Shown: piece by piece, positions 15,250 to 21,503 of the stretch
Layout of the letters: each line of letters begins with the position of its first letter
How positions within the stretch are numbered: position 1 is the first letter of the stretch
Source: a virus
Virus record (IMG/VR): IMGVR_UViG_3300009788_000227
Coordinates: 1 to 33,216 of that record
DNA: 33,216 nucleotides
Reading direction: 5' to 3' (one strand)
Notes under the pieces: generated by a model
What the model was told of the DNA's origin: nothing
Seen by the model: only the letters and a program-made list of their open reading frames with translations
The model's database searches: none
Translations under genes and position numbers: made by a program

Positions 15250-15561
15250 TCAAGCTATATTCTGAAGTATCAATAAAAACACCAAGGCCATCAAAGCTGC
15301 TATCAAAGCCAAGAGAACCGAGCCTTCCATGAGTTTTTCGGGTTTCATTCCAATAAGTTTCACTTGGGGAATTGGTTCAATTGACTTTTTATCCACAATA
15401 CACTCATATTCCTGTCCGAATTTAGTGATAAAACCCTCTTCTAATAGGTATTTCTCGAATTCTATCCACACTCGATCGTGCCAATCAAGTTCCAGACCAC
15501 TTATTTCCCTTTGAAGCCGCCTTAATTCACGATCAAACGATTCCATATTGTCCTCAATCAT
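15250..15561 (-). CDS. Small protein with C-terminal membrane helix
   Basis: A 103-aa protein. Residues 1-75 are charged, with an N-terminal coiled-coil-like helix (SFDRELRRLQREISGLELDW). Residues about 81-102 form one hydrophobic helix (VLLALIAALMALVFLLILQN) that reaches the C-terminus, so it would be tail-anchored with the N-terminus in the cytoplasm. It overlaps the preceding gene by ATGA. A holin or spanin is not indicated, because there is only one segment and the gene lies in the packaging operon. Function is unknown. Confidence 0.6.
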   Translation of the reverse strand: MIEDNMESFDRELRRLQREISGLELDWHDRVWIEFEKYLLEEGFITKFGQEYECIVDKKSIEPIPQVKLIGMKPEKLMEGSVLLALIAALMALVFLLILQNIA

Positions 15562-15767
15562 GATTCAACATCACTATTAGAGTTGAATTCTATTCGATCT
15601 ATTAATTTTTCATCAAACCACGAGGTCTTTTGCTCCTTATCATCCAGATAAGTCAATTCGTACTGAATGGAGCTTCTTCTTATCAAAATAGCACTTACGA
15701 AACTCTCCGTTGTCGGCGTGATCATAATAGTTTGATTGAGCTTATAGTTTGTTGATTCTCTAGTCAT
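15558..15767 (-). CDS. 69-aa protein of unknown function
   Basis: A small soluble protein with alternating strands (SFVSAILIRRSSIQYELTYLDD) and a short C-terminal Ser/Asn tail. It resembles a small beta-barrel of the kind that reads out translation or DNA signals, but no family can be named. It overlaps the XRE gene by eight bases at its start and the membrane-helix gene by ATGA at its end, so it is co-translated with both. Confidence 0.55.
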   Translation of the reverse strand: MTRESTNYKLNQTIMITPTTESFVSAILIRRSSIQYELTYLDDKEQKTSWFDEKLIDRIEFNSNSDVES

Positions 15768-15969
15768 GTTGGCTTATCGTTTCCCCAATAGCACTCAATA
15801 CCTGATCAGCCGTAACACCACATATCCTCGAAAATGTCGTAATCCGCATTGTGGGCATAATCCTTTTCCCATTCTCCCAATGATCCAATGTCCGAAGACC
15901 TACTCCCAATAACCTACAAAATTCTTTCCGATGAATACCAGTACCTTTACGCATCTCCCTTAAATTCAT
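15760..15969 (-). CDS. Small XRE-family DNA-binding protein
   Basis: A 69-aa single-domain helix-turn-helix protein. Residues 10-40 (GIHRKEFCRLLGVGLRTLDHWENGKR) carry the XRE pattern with the recognition helix ending in WENGKR. A stabilising helix follows, with VTADQVLSAI at the end. It lies in the packaging operon between the AP2 gene and the terminase. It could regulate the late operon, or contribute to packaging-site recognition in place of a small terminase. Its codons show the same strong strand skew as the AP2 gene. Confidence 0.8.
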   Translation of the reverse strand: MNLREMRKGTGIHRKEFCRLLGVGLRTLDHWENGKRIMPTMRITTFSRICGVTADQVLSAIGETISQHD

Positions 15970-16460
15970 TATTCCTCTTCCAAATCATCATCATCCTCAG
16001 ATTCCCGCGCCCTCTCATAATCACCAACCGTTGTCGGCCCAAATACACTTTCATCTCCATCAACAATCTCTGACTTCTCTTCATCAGCATGCACCTGATC
16101 CGATAACGCTGCCGACACACTATCACTCTCATCCGGAAAGTTCAAATTCTTACGCAACCTTTTAATCAACTTCCTCGCATACTCATCAAACGCCAACGCC
16201 GCACCACGCTCCGTCATATGCCTGCCCAACGTAATCTTCTTATACCCTATTCGCGAAACAGCATGCCATTTATTACGCTCTGTACACCAATTTACACCAC
16301 TATATATCGATGACGGCGACCTCTTCCTCGTAATCGGTGTTTTTGGACTAGAAATAGCTATTTGGTTCTCAGATCTGGTGACTTCTGGTGTGCTGGGGTG
16401 TAACTTGACGTTCTCAGAAAACTTTTTTTGGAAATTTTCTTTTTCTTCAAGATCTTTCAA
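15969..16460 (-). CDS. AP2-domain DNA-binding protein
   Basis: A 163-aa protein with one AP2-type domain at residues about 50-111: SIYSGVNWCTERNKWHAVSR, then GYKKITLGRHMTERGAALAFDEYARK and a closing NLNFPD. This follows the AP2 pattern 'S.YrGVsw....kW.A.i...gk...lG.f.teeeAA.aYd.aa......a.lNFp'. The N-terminal 48 residues are a basic linker and the C-terminus is strongly acidic (DDDDLEEE). No HNH nuclease is attached, unlike most phage AP2 proteins. The start is taken as TTG 16460, which has AGGAG seven bases upstream. A longer reading from TTG 16517 lacks a ribosome site. The plus strand here is rich in C and poor in G, unlike the neighbours, which suggests transfer. Confidence 0.75.
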   Translation of the reverse strand: MKDLEEKENFQKKFSENVKLHPSTPEVTRSENQIAISSPKTPITRKRSPSSIYSGVNWCTERNKWHAVSRIGYKKITLGRHMTERGAALAFDEYARKLIKRLRKNLNFPDESDSVSAALSDQVHADEEKSEIVDGDESVFGPTTVGDYERARESEDDDDLEEE

Positions 16461-16554
16461 GGCATGTCTCCTGTTGACTGTGAGAGGCTGTAATAAGCTC
16501 TCAGTGATCTTAATCAATGATTACTGTGTATTACTAGGCAACGATTCATGAATG

Positions 16555-16584
16555 ATTATAACCCTACAACAGGCTCTCATACAA
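16555..16584 (-). promoter_or_regulatory. Predicted promoter of the packaging operon
   Basis: The minus strand reads TTGTAT (16584-16579), 18 bases, then TATAAT (16560-16555), with an expected transcription start near 16548. Two palindromes follow, ATTCATGAAT at 16544-16553 and TAATCAATGATTA at 16511-16523. They could be operators for the AP2 or XRE protein encoded just downstream. Confidence 0.5.
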
Positions 16585-17090
16585 CTTCAACTGATGAATA
16601 GCTGAGGTCAATAGAATCAAATGTTCTAGATATAACAATGTATCGATTGCAGCCTTTAAATCAATGGCACCATGGATGACAGTCTTAAAACACTACATGT
16701 TGTGGTTTGAGAGGTGCTGAGGTCGATCTTTAAATTTAAATAAATTGTAGCGTCAATCAACAACAACACACAATTGCACACACAAATACAATGAAAGTGT
16801 TTACAAGTAGTCACGATGAGCAGTGATAAACATAGACAGATAGAGAGTTTGAAGATGATAGCTGAGGTCAGTTTAGATCTGTGTAATGCTGTACATCAAA
16901 CACGTTAAATGAATACAAAATAAAAGCTGTGATGGAGTAGATGTTATGCAGTTACCTAAGTCAATCTCGCATATGGTCAAGCGTACCATAGAATTCTAAT
17001 ATTACAATGTGAGTGAGTGTTTACATTGAGGTGTTGAGAGGTCTTAAGTCACTGTGCATTATGCTTTTAAAAGTATTTAAATTATTATCA

Positions 17091-17119
17091 CATGATAGTT
17101 CATGATAGTTCGTAATAGT
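17091..17119. repeat. Tandem 10-bp repeat
   Basis: CATGATAGTT is present twice in direct tandem (17091-17110) and is followed by a degenerate third copy CGTAATAGT. It lies at the edge of the gene-less repeat region. Confidence 0.7.
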
Positions 17120-17168
17120 AATGGATGATGTGAATATCTTATGAGATTGACGTTAATTAAGCAGGTTT

Positions 17169-17402
17169 CTAGTACCTTGAGATCAATTTATCCTTGATGG
17201 CAAGTCTGCATTGATACGTGATGATGATGTGAATGGTTGAGTGTCGTTCTATTTGTATTTGCTTTTTAGAGAAGTAGAAGGGGTCTATGCGATCCTTCTT
17301 GTACAACACCATGGCCTTGAGCCACTTATCAGTCTCCTTGATGATCTTAGCTTTGAATCTAACTGTCTTTGAGTACTTCTTTATATTTGTAAAGTCTTTC
17401 AT
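17169..17402 (-). CDS. Small protein, possible WIPKSQ-like phage domain
   Basis: A 77-aa protein from ATG 17402, with GGAAG about eight bases upstream. The frame stays open further upstream to 17450 but without a ribosome site. The core VRFKAKIIKETDKWLKAMVL ... DPFYFSKKQIQI resembles a common small phage domain of form 'KA.i..eT.KA.lv....e.WiPKSQi'. That match is weak and the role of that domain is unknown. The gene is isolated between two noncoding stretches. Confidence 0.5.
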   Translation of the reverse strand: MKDFTNIKKYSKTVRFKAKIIKETDKWLKAMVLYKKDRIDPFYFSKKQIQIERHSTIHIIITYQCRLAIKDKLISRY

Positions 17403-17726
17403 AGTAATAACTTCCAATACATTTCTAAGCCTAAGCCCATAGCCCGTCACCCAGACCCCCGAGCCCCTGTCACCCCATGTATTAATTTTGATTGATTATG
17501 AGTGTTGATGTCAATGAAATATCTTTGAGATAACACTTATTGAAAGTTCACTTAAGTAATTGATAGTAACTTTGAGAGGTCAGTTGGACCATTTAAGCTG
17601 TGATTATATGAGATTGGTCCAGTGTTCTAACGTCTGTTAAAGTGAAGGTCGATGGAGTTTTATAATCTGTTAACATCTGTCATCGTGATAAAGAGAAGCC
17701 ACCGAAGCAGCTTCCCCAAGTCACAA
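17403..17726. other. Noncoding stretch
   Basis: No supported gene is seen. On the minus strand, just before the preceding gene, there is a G-rich stretch with two GGGTGAC copies (about 17443-17475). TTGAGAGGT recurs at 17572-17580. GGACCA and TGGTCC (about 17586-17620) are complementary. A short plus-strand frame from 17652 overlaps the better-supported minus gene and is not accepted. Confidence 0.4.
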
Positions 17727-17888
17727 TTACTCAGCCAATTCAGTGAAAATATTCTTCTGAAGTTCGTCAATGATATCACCATGCCAGATAACACCCTTGG
17801 CATCACCACGCTTCTCACAATTCATTTTAAGCTCCATGTGAAGTGCCACTGACTTGTACAAATTAGCTAGATACAGTGCCTTATCCAT
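17727..17888 (-). CDS. 53-aa protein of unknown function
   Basis: Start ATG 17888 has AAAGGA six bases upstream, so the reading beginning MDKALYLANLYKSVALHMEL is preferred over the in-frame ATG at 17909. The protein looks like two helices with a short linker (RGDAKGVIWHGDIIDELQKN). No family is recognised. Confidence 0.55.
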   Translation of the reverse strand: MDKALYLANLYKSVALHMELKMNCEKRGDAKGVIWHGDIIDELQKNIFTELAE

Positions 17889-17969
17889 GTTATTTCCTTT
17901 CGTTAACATGGAGTCTTTATCGTGCTGATCAGCGTGATTCCTTAGAGGTTATTTACGGCCGGCGGTGCG

Positions 17970-18173
17970 TTAAAGGGTCAGATCTTCCAGTCTCTGACGA
18001 AATTCCACATCCTCAACATTCATATCCCCACCTTCATGAACAATCTCATTATGAGGCTGATAGTGAACATCAATAAACTCAGCATCATCAGGGACATCGC
18101 CAAACTTTCTCATAAAATCAAGGACACATTGCCCCGTAATTCGATAGAGTTTTCTTTTCTTGTCGTCAATCAT
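17970..18173 (-). CDS. 67-aa protein of unknown function
   Basis: A small acidic protein (MIDDKKRKLYRITGQCVLDF...) with AGGGAGA seven bases before ATG. It begins 25 bases after the last unit of the tRNA-like array, so it may be on the same transcript. The middle DAEFIDVHYQPHNEIV looks like a strand pair. No family is recognised. Confidence 0.55.
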   Translation of the reverse strand: MIDDKKRKLYRITGQCVLDFMRKFGDVPDDAEFIDVHYQPHNEIVHEGGDMNVEDVEFRQRLEDLTL

Positions 18174-18198
18174 GTCGTTATCTCCCTGTTTGAATATG

Positions 18199-18266
18199 TG
18201 CCGAGGCAGGATTCGATACCTGCATCACAGATCGCGTATCTGTAACTCTACTTAAGCTACCCGGCA
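18199..18266 (-). tRNA. tRNA-like unit 1 (anticodon loop non-canonical)
   Basis: A 68-nt unit with a 7-bp acceptor (TGCCGGG/CTCGGCA, one G-U), a 3-bp D stem (GCT/AGT) and a 5-bp anticodon stem (ACAGA/TCTGT) with loop TACGCGA. The T stem is GCAGG/CCTGC. The T loop TATCGAAT has eight bases instead of seven. Position 33 of the anticodon loop is A rather than U, so the anticodon (CGC by position) is uncertain. It may be a degenerate or unusual tRNA. Confidence 0.5.
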
Positions 18267-18274
18267 TAATATAG

Positions 18275-18350
18275 TGAACCGTGAACGGATTCGAACCGTC
18301 TGTCTCCTATGCGAAGTGGCCTACCAAGATGCATCACGACCCACGGTTCA
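18275..18350 (-). tRNA. tRNA-like unit 2 (anticodon arm shortened)
   Basis: A 76-nt unit closed by TGAACCG/CGGTTCA. In another register it is closed by 8 bp, GAACCGTG/CACGGTTC. It has a canonical T arm (GACGG TTCGAAT CCGTT) and a D stem GGTC/GGCC around a long loop containing TTGGTA. Only a 4-bp CTTC/GGAG stem with loop GCATA remains where the anticodon arm should be. The acceptor and T arm support a tRNA origin, but amino-acid identity cannot be assigned. Confidence 0.5.
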
Positions 18351-18357
18351 TATAATA

Positions 18358-18478
18358 TGGCACCGATAAGAGGAGTCGAACCTCTATTACCCCTACGATC
18401 TCATGAGCGATCTACGGGCCACTATCGTCTAATGCTTCATCTCGTTCATGACCTCAATGAAGGCTCAACTATATCGGT
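18358..18478 (-). tRNA. tRNA-like unit 3, enlarged, with encoded CCA
   Basis: The acceptor ACCGATA/TATCGGT is perfect. It is followed by discriminator G and an encoded CCA (18360-18358), and the T arm AGAGG TTCGACT CCTCT is perfect. The core is far too long: 117 nt without the CCA. It contains a CTTCAT/ATGAAG hairpin in the D region and ACGAT/ATCGT around 24 bases in the anticodon region, which include CTCATGA (Met-type loop). It could be a tRNA carrying insertions or a tRNA-like RNA. Confidence 0.4.
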
Positions 18479-18484
18479 ATAATA

Positions 18485-18601
18485 TGGTGATAGCGGCCAG
18501 TCCTGCCCTGACTATTTTGGAGACGTGTCGTCAACCACGTTCTTAGATGCACTCATCCTAATACGACTTCAGCAAGATATCTCTCGCTGTGCTGCGCTAC
18601 C
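18485..18601 (-). ncRNA. tRNA-like unit 4, enlarged, with encoded CCA
   Basis: The unit is closed by GGTAGCG/CGCTATC (7 bp, one G-U) and followed by discriminator A and CCA (18487-18485). It has a D-like stem CAGC/GCTG, a stem GTCGT/ACGAC around a long insert with its own hairpins (for example ACGTG/CACGT), and GTCAG/CTGGC in the T position. The T loop GGCAGGA lacks the TTC consensus. It is only tRNA-like at its ends. Confidence 0.35.
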
Positions 18602-18615
18602 ATAAACATTCTATC

Positions 18616-18680
18616 AAAAAAGATTACCAGGGGTTCTCCGTCCCTTGAGCTCATAGGGCACTCCGCCGCTCCTGGCAATC
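18616..18680 (-). terminator. Structured element ending in U6, terminator-like
   Basis: GATTGCCAGG (18680-18671) pairs over 10 bp, with one G-U, with CCTGGTAATC (18631-18622). TTTTTT follows at once. The 39 bases between contain a smaller CCCT/AGGG hairpin. It begins inside the stop codon of the 18679-19008 gene and lies just before the tRNA-like array, so it may end the operon or be a small RNA. Confidence 0.55.
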
Positions 18681-19008
18681 AAATTTTCGCACCAACCGCT
18701 TGCAATGCGGCCAAACATATTGCATGAGGTATCGATTCACCTCCAAACATGGGGCCATTTAGAAAACTGTCTAAAATGACTGAATGTGAATCATTACCCA
18801 TTGATATGTAGATTTTACGTGTTTCCCTTATCTTCTCCACCACTTCCCAAGCGTGTTGAATTTCAGTGGAGTAGGATGGTACGGGGTGAACTACTCCATC
18901 TTTATTCCATCGCATTTTTCTATTTGGGTACTGGATGTATGTTAATCTGCCCATAACTTGCGTATGGATTAAGACATCCATTTCATTTCCACTATCCATT
19001 ATTCCCAT
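18679..19008 (-). CDS. Phage ABA-sandwich-like protein
   Basis: A 109-aa protein of a common phage accessory type. An N-terminal GNEMDVLIHTQVMG helix, a central VHPVPSYSTEIQHAWEVVEKIR and a C-terminal IPHAICLAALQAVGAK helix match the pattern '...PpYStdi..AWevve.....' and '..P.AICrAaL.a.g' of the phage ABA sandwich (DUF2591-like) group. Its function is unknown. GGGA lies seven bases before ATG. The stop overlaps the structured element that follows. Confidence 0.7.
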   Translation of the reverse strand: MGIMDSGNEMDVLIHTQVMGRLTYIQYPNRKMRWNKDGVVHPVPSYSTEIQHAWEVVEKIRETRKIYISMGNDSHSVILDSFLNGPMFGGESIPHAICLAALQAVGAKI

Positions 19009-19020
19009 ACCAAAATCCCT

Positions 19021-19158
19021 TCAAAACAATAAAAATACATCCTTACAGCCACCCGAATCATCAATATCATGAAAATAAATACAAACAGATGAGTCAACAA
19101 ATCCTGTTTCCAATAGTAATTCTTCACTTACACCAACTCGTTTTATGATCCCTGCCAC
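19021..19158 (-). CDS. Possible 45-aa small protein
   Basis: A GTG at 19158 opens a frame (MAGIIKRVGVSEELLLETGF...) that overlaps the end of the upstream zinc-binding gene and fills the gap before the ABA-sandwich gene. The residue mix is protein-like, with an LLLETGFVDSSVCIYFHDID strand region. No good ribosome site precedes it, so translation would depend on coupling. Function is unknown. Confidence 0.35.
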   Translation of the reverse strand: MAGIIKRVGVSEELLLETGFVDSSVCIYFHDIDDSGGCKDVFLLF

Positions 19159-19369
19159 ATCGTTTACAGAAGTTCTTAGGGCTTTTCACCGGCATATCGG
19201 GAAGATCGATCGACATTTCCTCGATCGGCGTGATGTCCATGCGAGACTCGGAACCCTCACAATTACAGCCTGTGCCACCAACAAACGCTATTGTTGAGCT
19301 GTTTCTTAGATGAAGGATGCATTCAATCAGTTCCAAGTCCGAATGCGATAATGTTGGGTCTATGATCAT
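19124..19369 (-). CDS. Small protein with C-terminal zinc knuckle-like motif
   Basis: An 81-aa protein. The C-terminus CKRCGRDHKTSWC is a CxxC...HxxxxxC cluster that should bind zinc. The N-terminal half is a short helix-strand unit (SDLELIECILHLRNSSTIAF). The ATG overlaps the stop of the upstream gene (TGATG), with GGGGG just upstream. Function is unknown, and nucleic-acid binding is possible. Confidence 0.6.
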   Translation of the reverse strand: MIIDPTLSHSDLELIECILHLRNSSTIAFVGGTGCNCEGSESRMDITPIEEMSIDLPDMPVKSPKNFCKRCGRDHKTSWCK

Positions 19370-19623
19370 CAATCCCCCTTGGCTCTTATATCCCTACAAT
19401 TCCAACAAACCTCAGAGAAAAATTTACCATGTGGAGTCATCACTAAAACCTTTTTCTCATAGTCATGATTGCATATGCTTCTGTAATATTTGCTCAATGT
19501 TTTTCTGGTATGTGTAAAGACAAAGGTTGCAACCTCACCAGACTTAAATGCTTCCCACATTTTTCTTTGGTGTTCATTTGGTTTGAATTCTTTGGGCAAA
19601 TCTTTGTGAGAAATTTCACTCAT
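19369..19623 (-). CDS. 84-aa protein with HQRKMWEAFKSG motif, unknown
   Basis: It starts at ATG 19623 (MSEISHKDLPKEFKPNEHQR), overlapping the upstream stop as TGATG. An ATG-less extension is ignored. The segment PNEHQRKMWEAFKSGEVATFVF resembles a helicase Q-motif start but no Walker A follows, so it is not a helicase. A CNHDYEK and CWNC pair near the C-terminus may bind metal. Function is unknown. Confidence 0.55.
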   Translation of the reverse strand: MSEISHKDLPKEFKPNEHQRKMWEAFKSGEVATFVFTHTRKTLSKYYRSICNHDYEKKVLVMTPHGKFFSEVCWNCRDIRAKGD

Positions 19624-19982
19624 CAGAGATTTCTTTTCGAACGGGTGAATGGGCAGTGAATACAATATTTATGCTCTGAAGACCCTCCACCGGCCTCAGC
19701 TGACCAATCCAAACCAATCACGCCCAACTCATGCCATCCAAAGAAACATTTGATTCTGTTGATGAGTTTCACGTCTTTGATGAGTTTTATGTTTATTTGC
19801 GCCGGCTTCTCATAAACATTGGCGCCTTCTACATCTTGGCAGATATCACAGATATCCCCGGTTCTGCTTGGATGTGAGCAATACCCGCATTCTTCATGGG
19901 CAAGTACTCCGAAACCGTCCATGTCTACAACCCACTTTTCACATCTTGGACATTGTGTTTTAGGAGAATGATCTTGGTTCAT
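19623..19982 (-). CDS. Cys/His-rich zinc-binding protein
   Basis: A 119-aa protein with at least three Cys clusters: CPRCEKWVVDMDGFGVLAHE then CGYC, CDICQDVEG, and HKYCIHC near the C-terminus. The first is a CxxC zinc ribbon half with a GFGVLAHE insert that is common in phage ribbon proteins. A middle segment is basic (INIKLIKDVKLINRIKCFFG). It is likely a multi-zinc DNA- or protein-binding adaptor. It is coupled to the genes on either side by short overlaps. Confidence 0.6.
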   Translation of the reverse strand: MNQDHSPKTQCPRCEKWVVDMDGFGVLAHEECGYCSHPSRTGDICDICQDVEGANVYEKPAQINIKLIKDVKLINRIKCFFGWHELGVIGLDWSAEAGGGSSEHKYCIHCPFTRSKRNL

Positions 19983-20308
19983 AACAATAACCTTTTCTTT
20001 AAAAGCTTGTATATTTTCTTACTGTCACGTTTTGAAAATGTTCTATGTGAAATGTCGAATTGGTGAGGGTTGCGTTCACCTTCAAGGTATGGCGTTACGG
20101 CTATGTTCCCACTATCCACACTAACAACTAACAGCATATCTCCTTCTAAATCCCACAATTGATACTTAGGCCACATACCTACAATAGTTTTACAGATTGT
20201 GAAGCATCCTTTGTTTTCAATGTGGTCAATCACTTGTTCGGGGGTTAAGGAGTTGACGGCTGCTATGTCTGAGGCACTCAGCTTCTGCGTGGGGGTTTTG
20301 TTTTTCAT
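19979..20308 (-). CDS. 109-aa protein of unknown function
   Basis: Start ATG 20308 has GGAG six bases upstream and overlaps the stop of the 52-aa gene (TAATG). The N-terminus is basic (MKNKTPTQKLSASDIAAVNS). A beta-rich middle follows (WDLEGDMLLVVSVDSGNIAV), then a basic helical tail (SKRDSKKIYKLLKKRLLL). Function is unknown. Confidence 0.55.
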   Translation of the reverse strand: MKNKTPTQKLSASDIAAVNSLTPEQVIDHIENKGCFTICKTIVGMWPKYQLWDLEGDMLLVVSVDSGNIAVTPYLEGERNPHQFDISHRTFSKRDSKKIYKLLKKRLLL

Positions 20309-20466
20309 TATTTTCTCCACTTTATAAAACTATACTTATCACCCCAGTAAGTTGTATGAAATTTCCAGCCTCTACTTTTAAATATAAAAGCCACACGCTC
20401 AAGAATCGAGTTTGTTAAGGCGATACAATATTTCTTATCGTCTATTTCACCTCGAACAAATCTCAT
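20308..20466 (-). CDS. 52-aa basic protein, unknown
   Basis: It starts at ATG 20466, which overlaps the upstream TGA (ATGA), and ends in TAATG with the next ATG, so it fits perfectly between its neighbours. The sequence begins MRFVRGEIDDKKYCIALTNS and ends in an aromatic, basic segment (WGDKYSFIKWRK). The tight fit on both sides is the main support. Function is unknown. Confidence 0.6.
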   Translation of the reverse strand: MRFVRGEIDDKKYCIALTNSILERVAFIFKSRGWKFHTTYWGDKYSFIKWRK

Positions 20467-21215
20467 TTATCAACCGCACTTTCATCTTCATCGCTTTTGG
20501 GGGTTGGAAATAACCGTTCACAATGTTGCTTTATAACTTCTAATTGAAGACCTTGTTTCGTACCGTCATCTTTGTGATTTTTCAAATTATCGTTTATTTG
20601 ATAGAGTAGCTTCTCCATAGCATTTGCCCTATTTACAAACCCCGCAACATCCTCAATCCCCGCCAAAGGAGCCAGTTTGGCTTTGAGGTCTTGATTTTCT
20701 TTAATGATAACTTCGCTGTAGTCAATGTCGAAAAACCACTCTTGCTTACATCTATCACAAGCAACACTTTCTAAATCAACAAGTTTCGTGTATTCTTTGC
20801 ACCCACATTCAGGGCAAGTTGTTGTTTTCACTTCCAGTTTAGCGCGGAGTTGTTGGTTTTCTTCTTTGTAATCGTCAAGAATTTTATTTTGAGTAACAAT
20901 ACTGCCGTTTATATGCGTGTTTTCTCGCTCCAACTCATCGATTCGATTTTGCGCGGTTTGGAGCTGTTCACTTTTAATACCTAAGACAACATAACCGTCT
21001 TTTTGTTCAAAGTCAGTTACGAAAGATATCTCAAATATGTATTGATCACCTGTGTAAAATTCTTGTTCATATTCTTCTAGACAAACTTCATCACCAACTT
21101 GATAATCACAATCGTTAAGGCGTATCTCAAATGTTTTAGACCCGTCTTTTACTGCTTGAAATGACCATGGCAAACATTTCTTTCTGTGAAATTTTTTTAA
21201 ACGATTATCACTCAT
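20463..21215 (-). CDS. DUF3850/ASCH-like domain fused to coiled coil and zinc ribbon
   Basis: A 250-aa protein. Residues 10-80 fit the DUF3850 (ASCH superfamily) pattern: PWSFQAVKDGSKTFEIRLND, YQVGDEVCLEEYE and a closing DGYVVLGIK. ASCH-type domains bind RNA. A coiled coil follows (about 82-130), then a zinc ribbon (CPECGCKEY and CDRCKQEW, about 135-165), a second helix and a disordered tail. Known DUF3850 proteins are usually about 80-100 aa, so the extra parts are notable. The stop overlaps the next small gene (ATGA). Confidence 0.75.
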   Translation of the reverse strand: MSDNRLKKFHRKKCLPWSFQAVKDGSKTFEIRLNDCDYQVGDEVCLEEYEQEFYTGDQYIFEISFVTDFEQKDGYVVLGIKSEQLQTAQNRIDELERENTHINGSIVTQNKILDDYKEENQQLRAKLEVKTTTCPECGCKEYTKLVDLESVACDRCKQEWFFDIDYSEVIIKENQDLKAKLAPLAGIEDVAGFVNRANAMEKLLYQINDNLKNHKDDGTKQGLQLEVIKQHCERLFPTPKSDEDESAVDK

Positions 21216-21216
21216 A

Positions 21217-21465
21217 TCAATTCGTTCCTTCCAATATCTTCAACTTCTTTGCCATTTCATAAATCCTAAGATGGACCTTGGGATCACAATCTGATTTCGA
21301 GTTCTTCAGAATATAATCTATTAACGCTGCATGGGCCTGTGAACAGGGAGCTTCATTATGCTCTTTAAGGCTAATCATCTGTGTATCGAGCCAAGGCTGG
21401 ATGTGAAACGGGTTCGACAACTTATAATTTTTGATTTCTTGTACTGTCCATATTTTAATGGCCAT
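21217..21465 (-). CDS. 82-aa protein of unknown function
   Basis: ATG 21465 has AAGGAG seven bases upstream, which favours MAIKIWTVQEIKNYKLSNPF over the TTG six bases earlier. The protein appears fully helical (AHAALIDYILKNSKSD, VHLRIYEMAKKLKILEG). It is separated by one base from the DUF3850-like gene. No family is recognised. Confidence 0.6.
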   Translation of the reverse strand: MAIKIWTVQEIKNYKLSNPFHIQPWLDTQMISLKEHNEAPCSQAHAALIDYILKNSKSDCDPKVHLRIYEMAKKLKILEGTN

Positions 21466-21503
21466 TCTCAATCTCCTTCAATCGGTTTAGTTGTTCGGGG
21501 GTT

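Larger units (their letters stand above)
16461..17168. other. Gene-less 0.7-kb region with dispersed repeats
   Basis: No plausible gene lies here on either strand. ATAGCTGAGGTCA occurs exactly at 16598-16610 and 16858-16870, and GCTGAGGTC again at 16716-16724. TTGAGAGGT occurs at 16707-16715 and 17034-17042, and once more outside at 17572-17580. There are also CA-rich low-complexity DNA (16757-16790) and AT-rich tracts. The layout fits a control, replication or packaging site. Confidence 0.6.

Noticed and set aside
15250-15561. Holin candidate
   Set aside because: It has only one C-terminal hydrophobic helix, lies in the packaging operon, and no endolysin is nearby.
16461-16517. Start of the AP2 protein at TTG 16517
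   Set aside because: It lies within a palindrome with no ribosome site. TTG 16460 has AGGAG at ideal spacing.
16598-17119. CRISPR array
   Set aside because: The repeats are short (9-13 bases), irregularly spaced and imperfect, and no cas gene is present.
17652-17852. Plus-strand 66-codon frame
   Set aside because: It is antisense to the 53-aa minus gene, which has a good ribosome site (AAAGGA) and normal spacing.
19369-19623. Helicase fragment suggested by the Q-motif-like PNEHQRKMWEAF segment
   Set aside because: No Walker A, Walker B or other helicase motif follows, and the whole protein is 84 aa with coupled starts and stops.
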